Assembly: GCA_047620505.1 (NCBI GenBank)
Contig: JBLHKS010000144.1
Location: forward strand, 1-17,842
Direction: 5' to 3'
Length of the DNA: 17,842 nucleotides
Origin: JBLHKS01 sp047620505
GTDB lineage: Bacteria; Verrucomicrobiota; Verrucomicrobiia; Verrucomicrobiales; DEV007
The notes under the pieces: model-generated
What the model saw: only the letters and a program-made list of their open reading frames with translations
The model's database searches: none
What the model was told of the DNA's origin: nothing
Made by a program: the position numbers and the translations under genes
Shown: positions 1-6,275 of the stretch, piece after piece
How positions within the stretch are numbered: the stretch's first letter is position 1
Layout: every line of letters starts with the position of its first letter

Positions 1-76
1 GTTGTGATTCCGACTCTTTTCGAGACTGATTCGAAGCCTGTAGATTCCGTCTTCTCAGCGTTGGGCTGCCGACCTC

Positions 77-2899
77 CTAGACCCCACTCGGCATCAAAAA
101 ATCCAGAAAGTTTTCCACACCGTTGCCGCTGGCCGCATCCCAGATTTGTGCTGTGTTGTCTCCACTCGCCGTCACCACTAGTTCCCCGTCAAAACTGAAT
201 TGTGCGCGGAATACAACCCCATTATGACGTAGCGCGCTGCCGATCGGCTCGCCACTATTCGCGTCCCAGATCTGCGCTGTCTTGTCTGCACTAGCGGTCA
301 CGACCCGATTCCCATTCATGTCAAACTCCGCGTAAATAACGATTCCATCATGGCGCAGTACTTCTCCAATTGGTTCGCCACTGTCCGCATCCCAGATCCG
401 CGCCGTCCCATTCAAACTAGTCGTCACTACTCGATTCCCGTCCGCGCTAAACTGCGCGTGCCTGACCATCCCGTCATGACGCATTGCTTCGCCGATCGGT
501 TTTCCGTTCGACGAGTTCCAGACCTGGGCTGTCCCATCTTCGCTTGCCGTCACTATTCGATCCCCATTCGGACTGAACTGCGCGATTTTGACAGGCCCTT
601 CGTGACGGACAACAGCCAACGGCAGCTTTGGGTTAGCGAACAGATTTAAGGCCGATTGCCGAATATCAGGATGGTGTTCGGCCGCCAATATGTAGCCTCT
701 AAGAAGACGGTTCGCTGCTTCAGCCGGATTTTCTAGGGCGTTGGCGGCAATTCCGAGCTTTACTTGCCCGCGGGCTCGAAACTCAATGTCCTGAAGTCTC
801 AACGCTTCCGATGCTTGTGCGCGTATATCATTTTGCTGCGCAACGAATTCCATTTTAATAAGAATCCCAACCACACAAAAGGCCAACGCCGCAATTGCGG
901 CAATTGCGGAGATCCGCCGCCTGCTTCCGCGCCTTTTCTCAAATTGGCTTTGGATGAGAAAACTGCGCTCCAATCTGTTTAGGCCACCAATCTGATCGAA
1001 ATCGCCATTCGTGTTGAGTTCCAAGGCTCGCTCCAGCCTCGACCCGGTCCAGAGTTCGTCCTTCGTACTTCGCGCTTCGGCAGGATCCGCCGACTTTTCC
1101 AGTTGCTCCCACTCCGCTGCATCCTCCCTAAGTCGATTCCGCATCGTGATCGTCTCGCGGCTCTCGTCGATCCACTTCTTGAACTCGCCCCAGCCGCTGA
1201 TGAGCGCCTCGTGGGCCAATTCGATGACGCTCTCGGGACGTACGCCTTCCCCATTTCCAGTCTCAGTCTCGTCGTCATGCGCGACAAGCAGCTTTTCCTT
1301 CCGCAGCAACTCGTCAAGAACCTCGGCGTCGATCCCAGAAACGGCGTCAGTCCCGCCTTCCAACTCCGCCTTGCGGGCAGCGCGGGAGACGGGGATTTCG
1401 GCCTCGCCGATCTCGACGAGCCGCAATAGGATCCGCCGCAGGGCTCGTTGGCGCTCGGGGTCGAGACTTTCGTAGTAGGCGCTGACTTTTTGCTGCAAGG
1501 CGCCGCGGACGCCTCCGATGGCCTCGTAGGCATCGAGATTGAGGACGCGATCGGAAATGTCGTCGCGCTCCCAGAGGGCTTCGAGGGTGTATTCCAGCCA
1601 CGGCAAGGGGAGCCGGCCGCGCGGGTCTTCGAGATCGGCGAGGATGCGCTCGATGAGGCCGGGCTCGAAGCTGACGCCGTGAGCAGCTGCCGGATTCTGG
1701 ATCACGGCGCGCAGCTCGCGTTCGGTCATCCGGGGGACGCGGCGGAAGTGCTCGTCGGTGATGGCGCAAAGCTCCTTGTGGCCTTCGAGGTTGGAGAAGA
1801 AGTCGTCGCGCACCGCGAAAATGACGCGCAGGCCGGGATTGGGATTGCTTTCGTGATGGCGGGCGATGTCGACGAGGGCGGCGACGAATTGGCGGACGCG
1901 GGCCTGAGCGTCTTCGCGGCGCGGCGCGCGGGTGAAGATTTCCTCGAATTGATCGATGAAGACGAGCCACGGTTCGCCGGGCTGGCGCAGGGCTTCAAAG
2001 CGGTCGCGGATGACGGTGGAGGACGGGGTTTGGGCGGGACGGGCTTCTTCCTGCGTGAATCCGGCCGATAGCAGGCCGCCGAAAAGGCCGGTGAACGGGT
2101 CTTCGTCCGGGTTGAAGGCGATGACGCGGCACTTGCCGCCGTGTTGATCGCGCCAAGCGGGGATGACGCCAGCGCGGAGGACGGAGGATTTCCCGCTGCC
2201 GGAGGCACCGAGGACCAGGAGCAGCGGAATGGCTTCGGAATCGGCGATGAGCTGGTCGCGTCCGAAGAAGCTGTCGCGCTCACTTTCGCGGAACGGACGA
2301 AGGCCGATGTAGGGATTGTTAGGGCTTAGCGGGACGGAATGGAAGTGAGCCCGGGCGTCACGACCGAAGTTTTTGGCCTGAACCATGTCCTTGAGTTCTT
2401 CGAGAGAGTTAAAGTAGCTGCGGTCGCGCCCCTCGGCTTCGATGACGTTCCCCACAAAGGACGCCTGCAGGTGCTGGAGCGTTTCGGGCTCAGGCTCGAC
2501 CCGATAAGCCTCGTCGCGCGGTGTGTTGTCCGTGGGAAGAAAAACGTAGACGGCCTTGTTCAGACGGCGGGCAAAGAGGAATTCCCACTGGGTGTAGGAA
2601 TGACGCGGCGTGGCGCCAGCCGGAGTGTCGCTGAATGAAAAGGCGTATCGTGTAGCTTCAGGCGGCGGCGGCTCCTCGCCGTAGCGGTCGCCCATCAGGC
2701 AAATGACGACGTGGCAGGACTGAATGTATTCGTAGTCCTTTTCCAGAAGCGTGCCGGAGCCGGTTTGAAACTCTTCCTGCGTTTTGACGACGACGCTACA
2801 GTCGTTGTCATCGCGCATGCGGAGAACTCGCGCCAATTCGGTTCGGTAGGAGCCGAACTCCTTGGTGACGGAGCTGATGAAAATGCGGCATTCGGTCAT
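77..2899 (-). CDS. DUF4062-STAND NTPase-TM-WD40 protein (NLR-like, possible defence or signalling ATPase)
   Basis: 940 residues. The N-terminus (about 4-110, beginning CRIFISSVTKEF) matches the DUF4062 pattern, a Rossmann/TIR-like domain also heading eukaryotic NACHT proteins such as NWD1. Residues 196-215 (NPYIGLRPF...FFGRD) are the usual entry to an nSTAND1 domain. Walker A is GASGSGKS at 231-238, Walker B LVFIDQFEE at 312-320, and a winged-helix signature ELAHEALISGW lies at 560-570. One hydrophobic helix (about 664-682) precedes a helical linker and four WD40 repeats (about 762-930). Inferred role: the NTPase assembles when the repeats sense a ligand and switches on the DUF4062 effector; antiphage or stress signalling is likely but not shown. 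It is divergent from the partition genes. The start has no clear Shine-Dalgarno. The propeller is short (4 blades, usually 7) and the last 10 residues do not look like WD40, so a 3' truncation is possible. Confidence 0.93.
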   Translation of the reverse strand: MTECRIFISSVTKEFGSYRTELARVLRMRDDNDCSVVVKTQEEFQTGSGTLLEKDYEYIQSCHVVICLMGDRYGEEPPPPEATRYAFSFSDTPAGATPRHSYTQWEFLFARRLNKAVYVFLPTDNTPRDEAYRVEPEPETLQHLQASFVGNVIEAEGRDRSYFNSLEELKDMVQAKNFGRDARAHFHSVPLSPNNPYIGLRPFRESERDSFFGRDQLIADSEAIPLLLVLGASGSGKSSVLRAGVIPAWRDQHGGKCRVIAFNPDEDPFTGLFGGLLSAGFTQEEARPAQTPSSTVIRDRFEALRQPGEPWLVFIDQFEEIFTRAPRREDAQARVRQFVAALVDIARHHESNPNPGLRVIFAVRDDFFSNLEGHKELCAITDEHFRRVPRMTERELRAVIQNPAAAHGVSFEPGLIERILADLEDPRGRLPLPWLEYTLEALWERDDISDRVLNLDAYEAIGGVRGALQQKVSAYYESLDPERQRALRRILLRLVEIGEAEIPVSRAARKAELEGGTDAVSGIDAEVLDELLRKEKLLVAHDDETETGNGEGVRPESVIELAHEALISGWGEFKKWIDESRETITMRNRLREDAAEWEQLEKSADPAEARSTKDELWTGSRLERALELNTNGDFDQIGGLNRLERSFLIQSQFEKRRGSRRRISAIAAIAALAFCVVGILIKMEFVAQQNDIRAQASEALRLQDIEFRARGQVKLGIAANALENPAEAANRLLRGYILAAEHHPDIRQSALNLFANPKLPLAVVRHEGPVKIAQFSPNGDRIVTASEDGTAQVWNSSNGKPIGEAMRHDGMVRHAQFSADGNRVVTTSLNGTARIWDADSGEPIGEVLRHDGIVIYAEFDMNGNRVVTASADKTAQIWDANSGEPIGSALRHNGVVFRAQFSFDGELVVTASGDNTAQIWDAASGNGVENFLDFLMPSGV
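110..616 (-). repeat. Four tandem 126-bp WD40-coding repeats
   Basis: Residues 762-930 of the STAND protein are four consecutive 42-residue units, each with an RH(E/D/N)G...(A/V)QFS..G..VVTAS..TA(Q/R)(I/V)WD..SG pattern and no length variation. Equal length and strong similarity point to recent tandem duplication, as is common in bacterial WD40 proteins where blades duplicate and recombine. Confidence 0.88.
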
Positions 2900-3375
2900 G
2901 GATTAGCCTGAGGTTGCTGGCCAGTGTGGTTCACAGAGCGGCGAACAGCAAGCAACCGTCAGAACCAGCGATTCCGCTTCAATATGGCGGAAACTTTACA
3001 CCAGCCACAATCCGAACATATGTCATTTCCATCCAGGGCTGGTCAAAGCGAATGAAGGCTTTTCACCGTTTGAATACTCCCGGAACGGCTGCCGCTTGCC
3101 AACGGTCCACTCAGTGTGAACCTAACCGATGGAACGAGTTTCCCGGTTCAAGAGTAAGCAAAGTAGCAACCTGGTTCTATTGGTTGCTGGGATTCTGAAA
3201 AGCAAGCATGCAAGACAGGTAATTTCCTAGCTTCCTCCCATTCAAGTTTCCTTGAAAACTAACTTGCTAGCAATCCAGCAAAACCGCAAAGCAGATTGCT
3301 ATCAGCCAATAAACCAAGTTTGCTGGCAAGGCGACTTTCTTGCTTGCTAACTTTCATCTCGTTAAGATGAGGTCG
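2900..3375. promoter_or_regulatory. Divergent intergenic region between the STAND and parA genes
   Basis: 476 bp with no convincing gene. It must carry the promoters of both flanking divergent genes, but no clear -35/-10 pair was found. Its right third (3200-3350) holds several short inverted repeats with TTGC/GCAA cores and a perfect hairpin TTCAAG-TTTC-CTTGAA at 3241-3256. A CATCT/AGATG inverted repeat (3355-3369) overlaps the candidate parA start codons. The open frame at 2914-3198 has no recognisable protein features. Confidence 0.6.
3202..3349. promoter_or_regulatory. Candidate parS/operator repeat cluster upstream of parA
   Basis: Four related elements: GCAAGCATGCAA at 3202-3213, TTGCTAGCAA (perfect palindrome) at 3264-3273, TTGCTGGCAA at 3320-3329 and TTGCTTGCTA at 3340-3349, with looser half sites AGCAA at 3278 and TTGCT at 3295. 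In partition systems pairing a small ParA with a ribbon-helix-helix protein (ParF/ParG type), the centromere and autoregulatory operator are typically short repeats just upstream of the operon, which is where these lie. Binding itself is inferred. Confidence 0.5.
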
Positions 3376-4023
3376 ATGATTCTTGCTTTGGTGAACGAAA
3401 AAGGCGGTGTCGGTAAAACTACGATAGCAGTGCATCTGGTTGCATGGCTGCGCGCAAGCGGCGTCGACGCTGCCTTGGTCGATGCGGATGTTCAGAACGC
3501 ATCGAGCATCTGGACCGCTGAACTCGACAAAGAGACTCCGATTTACCGATTTCAAAGCGAAGTCGAACTTCGCGCCGGTCTTCCGGAATTGGAGCATGAT
3601 GTGATCGTTGTCGACGGCCCTGCCGGCTTACGTCAAGAGTCACGAACCGTGCTGCTCTTCGCCGATCTGGTCTTGATACCGTGCGGTCCTTCCGTGCTGG
3701 ATCTTCGAGCATCGGACCAAGGGATCGCGGCACTGGGCGAAGTCCGGAGTTTTCGAGGCGGTCTTCCGCAGGCAATTCTCGTTCCTAACAAACTACAAAA
3801 GAACTATGGTCTCAGTCGGCAACTGCTGACAACGGCAAGTAATCTGGACGTCGATGTCGGGCCCGGTTTAGGACTACGTCAGGCTTATCCGAGATCGGCT
3901 CAAGAAAGCACCGTGGTCTGGAACATGGATCGCTCAGCAGCTGACGCGACTCATGAATTGGTGCGCCTATTTCATTACATTTCCAAATATATCAAAACCA
4001 ACGCCAAGTCGGTCGATGGATGA
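3376..4023 (+). CDS. parA: ParA-family partition ATPase
   Basis: 215 residues from the chosen start. The P-loop NEKGGVGKTT (residues 7-16) has the signature lysine (K9) of deviant Walker A ATPases, the A' motif is VDADVQN (35-41), and Walker B is VIVVDGPAG (76-84). The size and lack of an N-terminal helix-turn-helix fit the short ParF/Soj-like ATPases that position plasmids or other cargo on the nucleoid with a DNA-binding partner. ATG 3376 was chosen because family members begin directly with the first strand (MILALVN) and GATGAGG lies just upstream; ATG 3367 or ATG 3340 would add 3 or 12 residues. The gene overlaps the next by 8 bp, so translation is probably coupled. Probably autoregulated through the upstream repeats (inference). 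Confidence 0.92.
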   Translation: MILALVNEKGGVGKTTIAVHLVAWLRASGVDAALVDADVQNASSIWTAELDKETPIYRFQSEVELRAGLPELEHDVIVVDGPAGLRQESRTVLLFADLVLIPCGPSVLDLRASDQGIAALGEVRSFRGGLPQAILVPNKLQKNYGLSRQLLTTASNLDVDVGPGLGLRQAYPRSAQESTVVWNMDRSAADATHELVRLFHYISKYIKTNAKSVDG

Positions 4024-4318
4024 TGCTTTGAAAGGGGGCAAAGCGCTGGCTAAAGCCTTCGTTGCAAAAGGAAAACCCGGCGTCCCCACAAGCCGACCAT
4101 CGGACCGTGTTCCGCTGGCCCCGGAACAGCGACTGCCGGTTAACGTCCGACTGCCTGTTCCGATCGCGCACGGGCTTCTGGACGCGGCTAATGATCGCAA
4201 AAAGCGAAGAGCCGCGCGCAGTTCCCAACAGGACATCGTTGCCGAAGCTCTTGAGCCGTGGCTCCGAGAGCAAGGATATCTCAAGAGTTCTGATCTCGAA
4301 ACAACACATCTCTCTTGA
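4016..4318 (+). CDS. Small ribbon-helix-helix partition partner (ParG/ParB-like)
   Basis: 100 residues from the ATG that overlaps the parA stop (4016-4023); an upstream ATG at 3953 in the same frame would lie deep inside parA and is unlikely. The N-terminal 40 residues are basic and look disordered. Residues 41-47 (PVNVRLP) form a candidate DNA-contacting strand, followed by helices at about 48-63 and 69-87 (SSQQDIVAEALEPWLREQGYL), a ribbon-helix-helix/CopG-like layout. A small RHH protein directly after parA is the standard centromere-binding and repressor partner. No Shine-Dalgarno, consistent with coupling. The fold is read from pattern only; a plain transcriptional repressor is the alternative. 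Confidence 0.75.
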   Translation: MDDALKGGKALAKAFVAKGKPGVPTSRPSDRVPLAPEQRLPVNVRLPVPIAHGLLDAANDRKKRRAARSSQQDIVAEALEPWLREQGYLKSSDLETTHLS

Positions 4319-4351
4319 TCGATCTCCTCTTTTCCTCTCTTCGAAAACCAT

Positions 4352-4403
4352 TCAGGCGCGCGAGCATGGCTCTCCTTTGCCATGCGCCAGCGAGCGCGCC
4401 TGA
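4352..4403. repeat. Two-part stem-loop after the partition operon
   Basis: Outer arms TCAGGCGCGC (4352-4361) and GCGCGCCTGA (4394-4403) are perfect complements; inner arms GCATGGC (4364-4370) and GCCATGC (4379-4385) form a second stem. It begins 34 bp after the RHH gene stop. There is no T-run after it on the plus strand, so it is not a textbook intrinsic terminator, though it could still end the transcript or mark an origin. Confidence 0.6.
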
Positions 4404-4641
4404 CACATGTCCGAGGTTTGGCGGCGGCGCGCAAAGACCATGCCACCAAAACCGCCTCCGGCGTCGGTGGCATTGACTTTGCCAGTGGCTGGGTGGGCGG
4501 GGCGGAGCATCGGTGGGCAATCCAAATCCATTCAATTCCTCCAACTGACGCGTGACGAGCGAGGAGGTACGACGAGGGAGGAAGAAGGAAGGCGGAGGGT
4601 TTGAACAAACTTTGAGGCAGGTGGTGGTCACTTCGTCCCGA

Positions 4642-4688
4642 CGGTTTTTGCTTGGTGGGCCGGCTTGCCGGAAGGGATTGAAAAACCG
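4642..4688. repeat. Nested inverted repeat (cruciform-like)
   Basis: CGGTTTTT at 4642-4649 pairs with AAAAACCG at 4681-4688; midway sits the hairpin CCGGC-TT-GCCGG at 4660-4671. The spacers on the two sides are 10 and 9 nt, so the two repeats are nearly concentric. Function unknown. Confidence 0.55.
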
Positions 4689-4874
4689 GCGGGTGGAAGT
4701 GAGCGGAGGGATGGCGCGGAGCCCGCCGAAGCCATTCATCGAGCGACGCGAGCGCTAAAGCGAGCCCAAGCGTATCACGCACCGAGAACCGCCGAGACAA
4801 ATGGAGGTAACGACCGCAGGCGGCAGCTACCCAAAAACATCAACCTCATCTTCCTGGCGCAGATCGAGCGAATC

Positions 4875-4902
4875 TTGACACTAATTTTGGAATCATTACG
4901 AT
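4875..4902 (+). promoter_or_regulatory. Candidate sigma70-type promoter for the small protein gene
   Basis: A perfect TTGACA at 4875-4880 is followed after 16 nt by TACGAT (4897-4902, 4 of 6 matches to TATAAT), in locally AT-rich DNA, about 34 bp upstream of the ATG at 4936. Read by eye only. Confidence 0.45.
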
Positions 4903-4935
4903 GCGATCAAACCCTATTCCATAATCCTTCTTCAA

Positions 4936-5322
4936 ATGGCTAAGAAATCAGCCGCCGGTCCCGAGCGTAAATCTGCTGAAGCCGTTAGCGAGAGCGGTGG
5001 AAACAGCCCAGTAGCAGTTGTCGAATGCGGAAATATTAAAGTGCCGATCTGGGAGAACAGCAACGCCGAGGGTGCTACTTGGCATTCGATCAAAACTCCG
5101 TACAAAGAATATAAAGTCGAAAACAACGGCCAAGAGGAGTGGAAGCAAACCCCGCACCTGAATCGTGATGATATTCCCAAGGCAATCGAAGCGCTTCAAC
5201 GCGCCTACTCGATGATATGTGTTACGCGAATCGTTCGATTCGGAGAAGAACAGACGAGCATAACGAAAATGGCAGTATCCGGCCAAACAAAGCAAGTTAT
5301 CGAACGAAACTCAGAGTCGTAA
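4936..5322 (+). CDS. Small protein of unknown function
   Basis: 128 residues. No function recognised. The first 25 or so residues are lysine/serine-rich and probably disordered. The core (about 32-95) has the pattern IKVPIWEN...WHSI..PYKEYK...EEWKQTP.LNRDDIPKAIEALQRAYSMI: a short beta-sheet core, then a helix after a conserved-looking RDDIPKA motif. From memory, small proteins with a W-rich strand region and an RDDLP-type helix recur on plasmids and integrated elements without a known role; this was not checked. It lies after a promoter-like TTGACA and overlaps by 12 bp the stop of the convergent replication-relaxation gene. No Shine-Dalgarno is seen. Confidence 0.7.
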   Translation: MAKKSAAGPERKSAEAVSESGGNSPVAVVECGNIKVPIWENSNAEGATWHSIKTPYKEYKVENNGQEEWKQTPHLNRDDIPKAIEALQRAYSMICVTRIVRFGEEQTSITKMAVSGQTKQVIERNSES

Positions 5323-6165
5323 TTGACTACGATGATTTGATTCGACATTTTCGAAGTAGCTCGGCTTCGATCCGCTGGATGAGAGCCATCCCATACTGAA
5401 ATCCTTCTGAAGACTGTTCAGATCGGCAAAGTGGAAAAGGTGCTCATGATTCCTGAAATCGACGTTCGATGACAAGCGTTTCATAGTCGACTTCATCACC
5501 GACGCGTGAGTGTAAACCGACAAGACTTCATTCGGCTCAGTCTGTCTGTAGTCGCGAGCAAGCACACCATTCTTGATGGCGGTAATATGCCTGCAAAGCT
5601 CATCATAGACTTCGCCGACTGCTCGCTCCGTGCGATGGAGTTCAAAAGCGAAGAGATAGCGGTTGCCATCTGAACTGCGGAGTCGGAACTCCAGATCACT
5701 CACCAAAAATCCCCGTGGCAACTCGTGTCGTGTCAGGGCTCGAAATGTGTCGCGCGGTCCTTTGACGGGAATGAAGCGGTAATAGGGTCGAACAAATTCG
5801 ATCTCCGTTTCCGTCCGGCTGCACCATTCCCAAAGCTCGATCAAGAAATCGATACATGCGGTCCGATGTTCGAAGTCACGCTCATAGCGAATACGTTGAG
5901 GATAGGGAACTCGCTCGACCAGCAACTGCTCAGTCATCCATGCGGCTCCTTGCTTGGTCAAGGCGTAGACTTTTGAGGGTCCGACTTGATTGAACTGCAC
6001 GAGGGGCTGTTGAGCTTTCAAGAGGGGACTGAGGACTCGCTTCGACAGATTGCTGCGATCTGATGTGACTCCCAGCCTCAAGAATTGCGATGGTGTCAGG
6101 AAATAGAATCGGCTCAGTGCCTCAAGAGCCGCGTATCGGTTTTCTGTGATGCGTAGGGTCGTCAT
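5311..6165 (-). CDS. Replication-relaxation (MobC-like) family protein
   Basis: 284 residues. The N-terminus looks like a winged helix: helices at about 6-30 (ENRYAALEALSRFYFLTPSQFLRLG), 41-53 (LSKRVLSPLLKAQ) and a wing VYALTKQGAAWM at 66-77. A mixed alpha/beta region follows with RYERDFEHRTACIDFLIEL (93-111) and DLEFRL...RYLFAFELHRTE in the middle. This plan matches the Replic_Relax family, plasmid and integrative-element proteins involved in replication or relaxation of the origin and often found beside mobilisation genes. No relaxase, coupling protein or initiator is visible here. Its 3' end overlaps the convergent small gene by 12 bp, so the two transcripts would be mutually antisense at their ends. 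Family assigned from pattern, moderately sure. Confidence 0.78.
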   Translation of the reverse strand: MTTLRITENRYAALEALSRFYFLTPSQFLRLGVTSDRSNLSKRVLSPLLKAQQPLVQFNQVGPSKVYALTKQGAAWMTEQLLVERVPYPQRIRYERDFEHRTACIDFLIELWEWCSRTETEIEFVRPYYRFIPVKGPRDTFRALTRHELPRGFLVSDLEFRLRSSDGNRYLFAFELHRTERAVGEVYDELCRHITAIKNGVLARDYRQTEPNEVLSVYTHASVMKSTMKRLSSNVDFRNHEHLFHFADLNSLQKDFSMGWLSSSGSKPSYFENVESNHRSQLRL

Positions 6166-6275
6166 GGTTGGCGTGGAATGCCGGTCGGAATTGCGAACTT
6201 TGATGACGCAAGCACTACGCTGATCGCTTTTCAGAATATCGACCGATTAAGTGAACTGAGTTGGCGCGAGCGCGC

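Larger units (their letters stand above)
4319..4935. other. Gene-free 617-bp region rich in inverted repeats; candidate origin or transfer region
   Basis: No frame on either strand gives a recognisable protein. Visible structure, left to right: a composite stem at 4352-4403; ATGCCACC/GGTGGCAT at 4440-4447 and 4466-4473; a purine-rich stretch at about 4550-4600; GTTTG-AA-CAAAC at 4599-4610; a nested structure with CGGTTTTT (4642-4649) facing AAAAACCG (4681-4688) around CCGGC-TT-GCCGG (4660-4671); and an AT-rich end with a promoter-like sequence. Position between a partition operon and a MobC-like gene suggests an origin of replication or transfer, but no iteron array or known nick site was recognised. 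Confidence 0.5.

Noticed and set aside
1..198. Plus-strand frame open from the left edge, as a partial gene
   Set aside because: It runs antisense to WD40 repeat 4 and its sequence has no protein features; downstream of the STAND stop (1-76) no leftover WD40 blade was seen in any minus-strand frame.
2914..3198. 94-codon plus-strand frame upstream of parA
   Set aside because: No ribosome binding site, no domain, and it lies in the divergent regulatory region.
3967..4800. 277-codon minus-strand open frame over the RHH gene and the gene-free region
   Set aside because: Low-complexity, R/S/P-rich translation without domains, antisense to the coupled parA-RHH pair.
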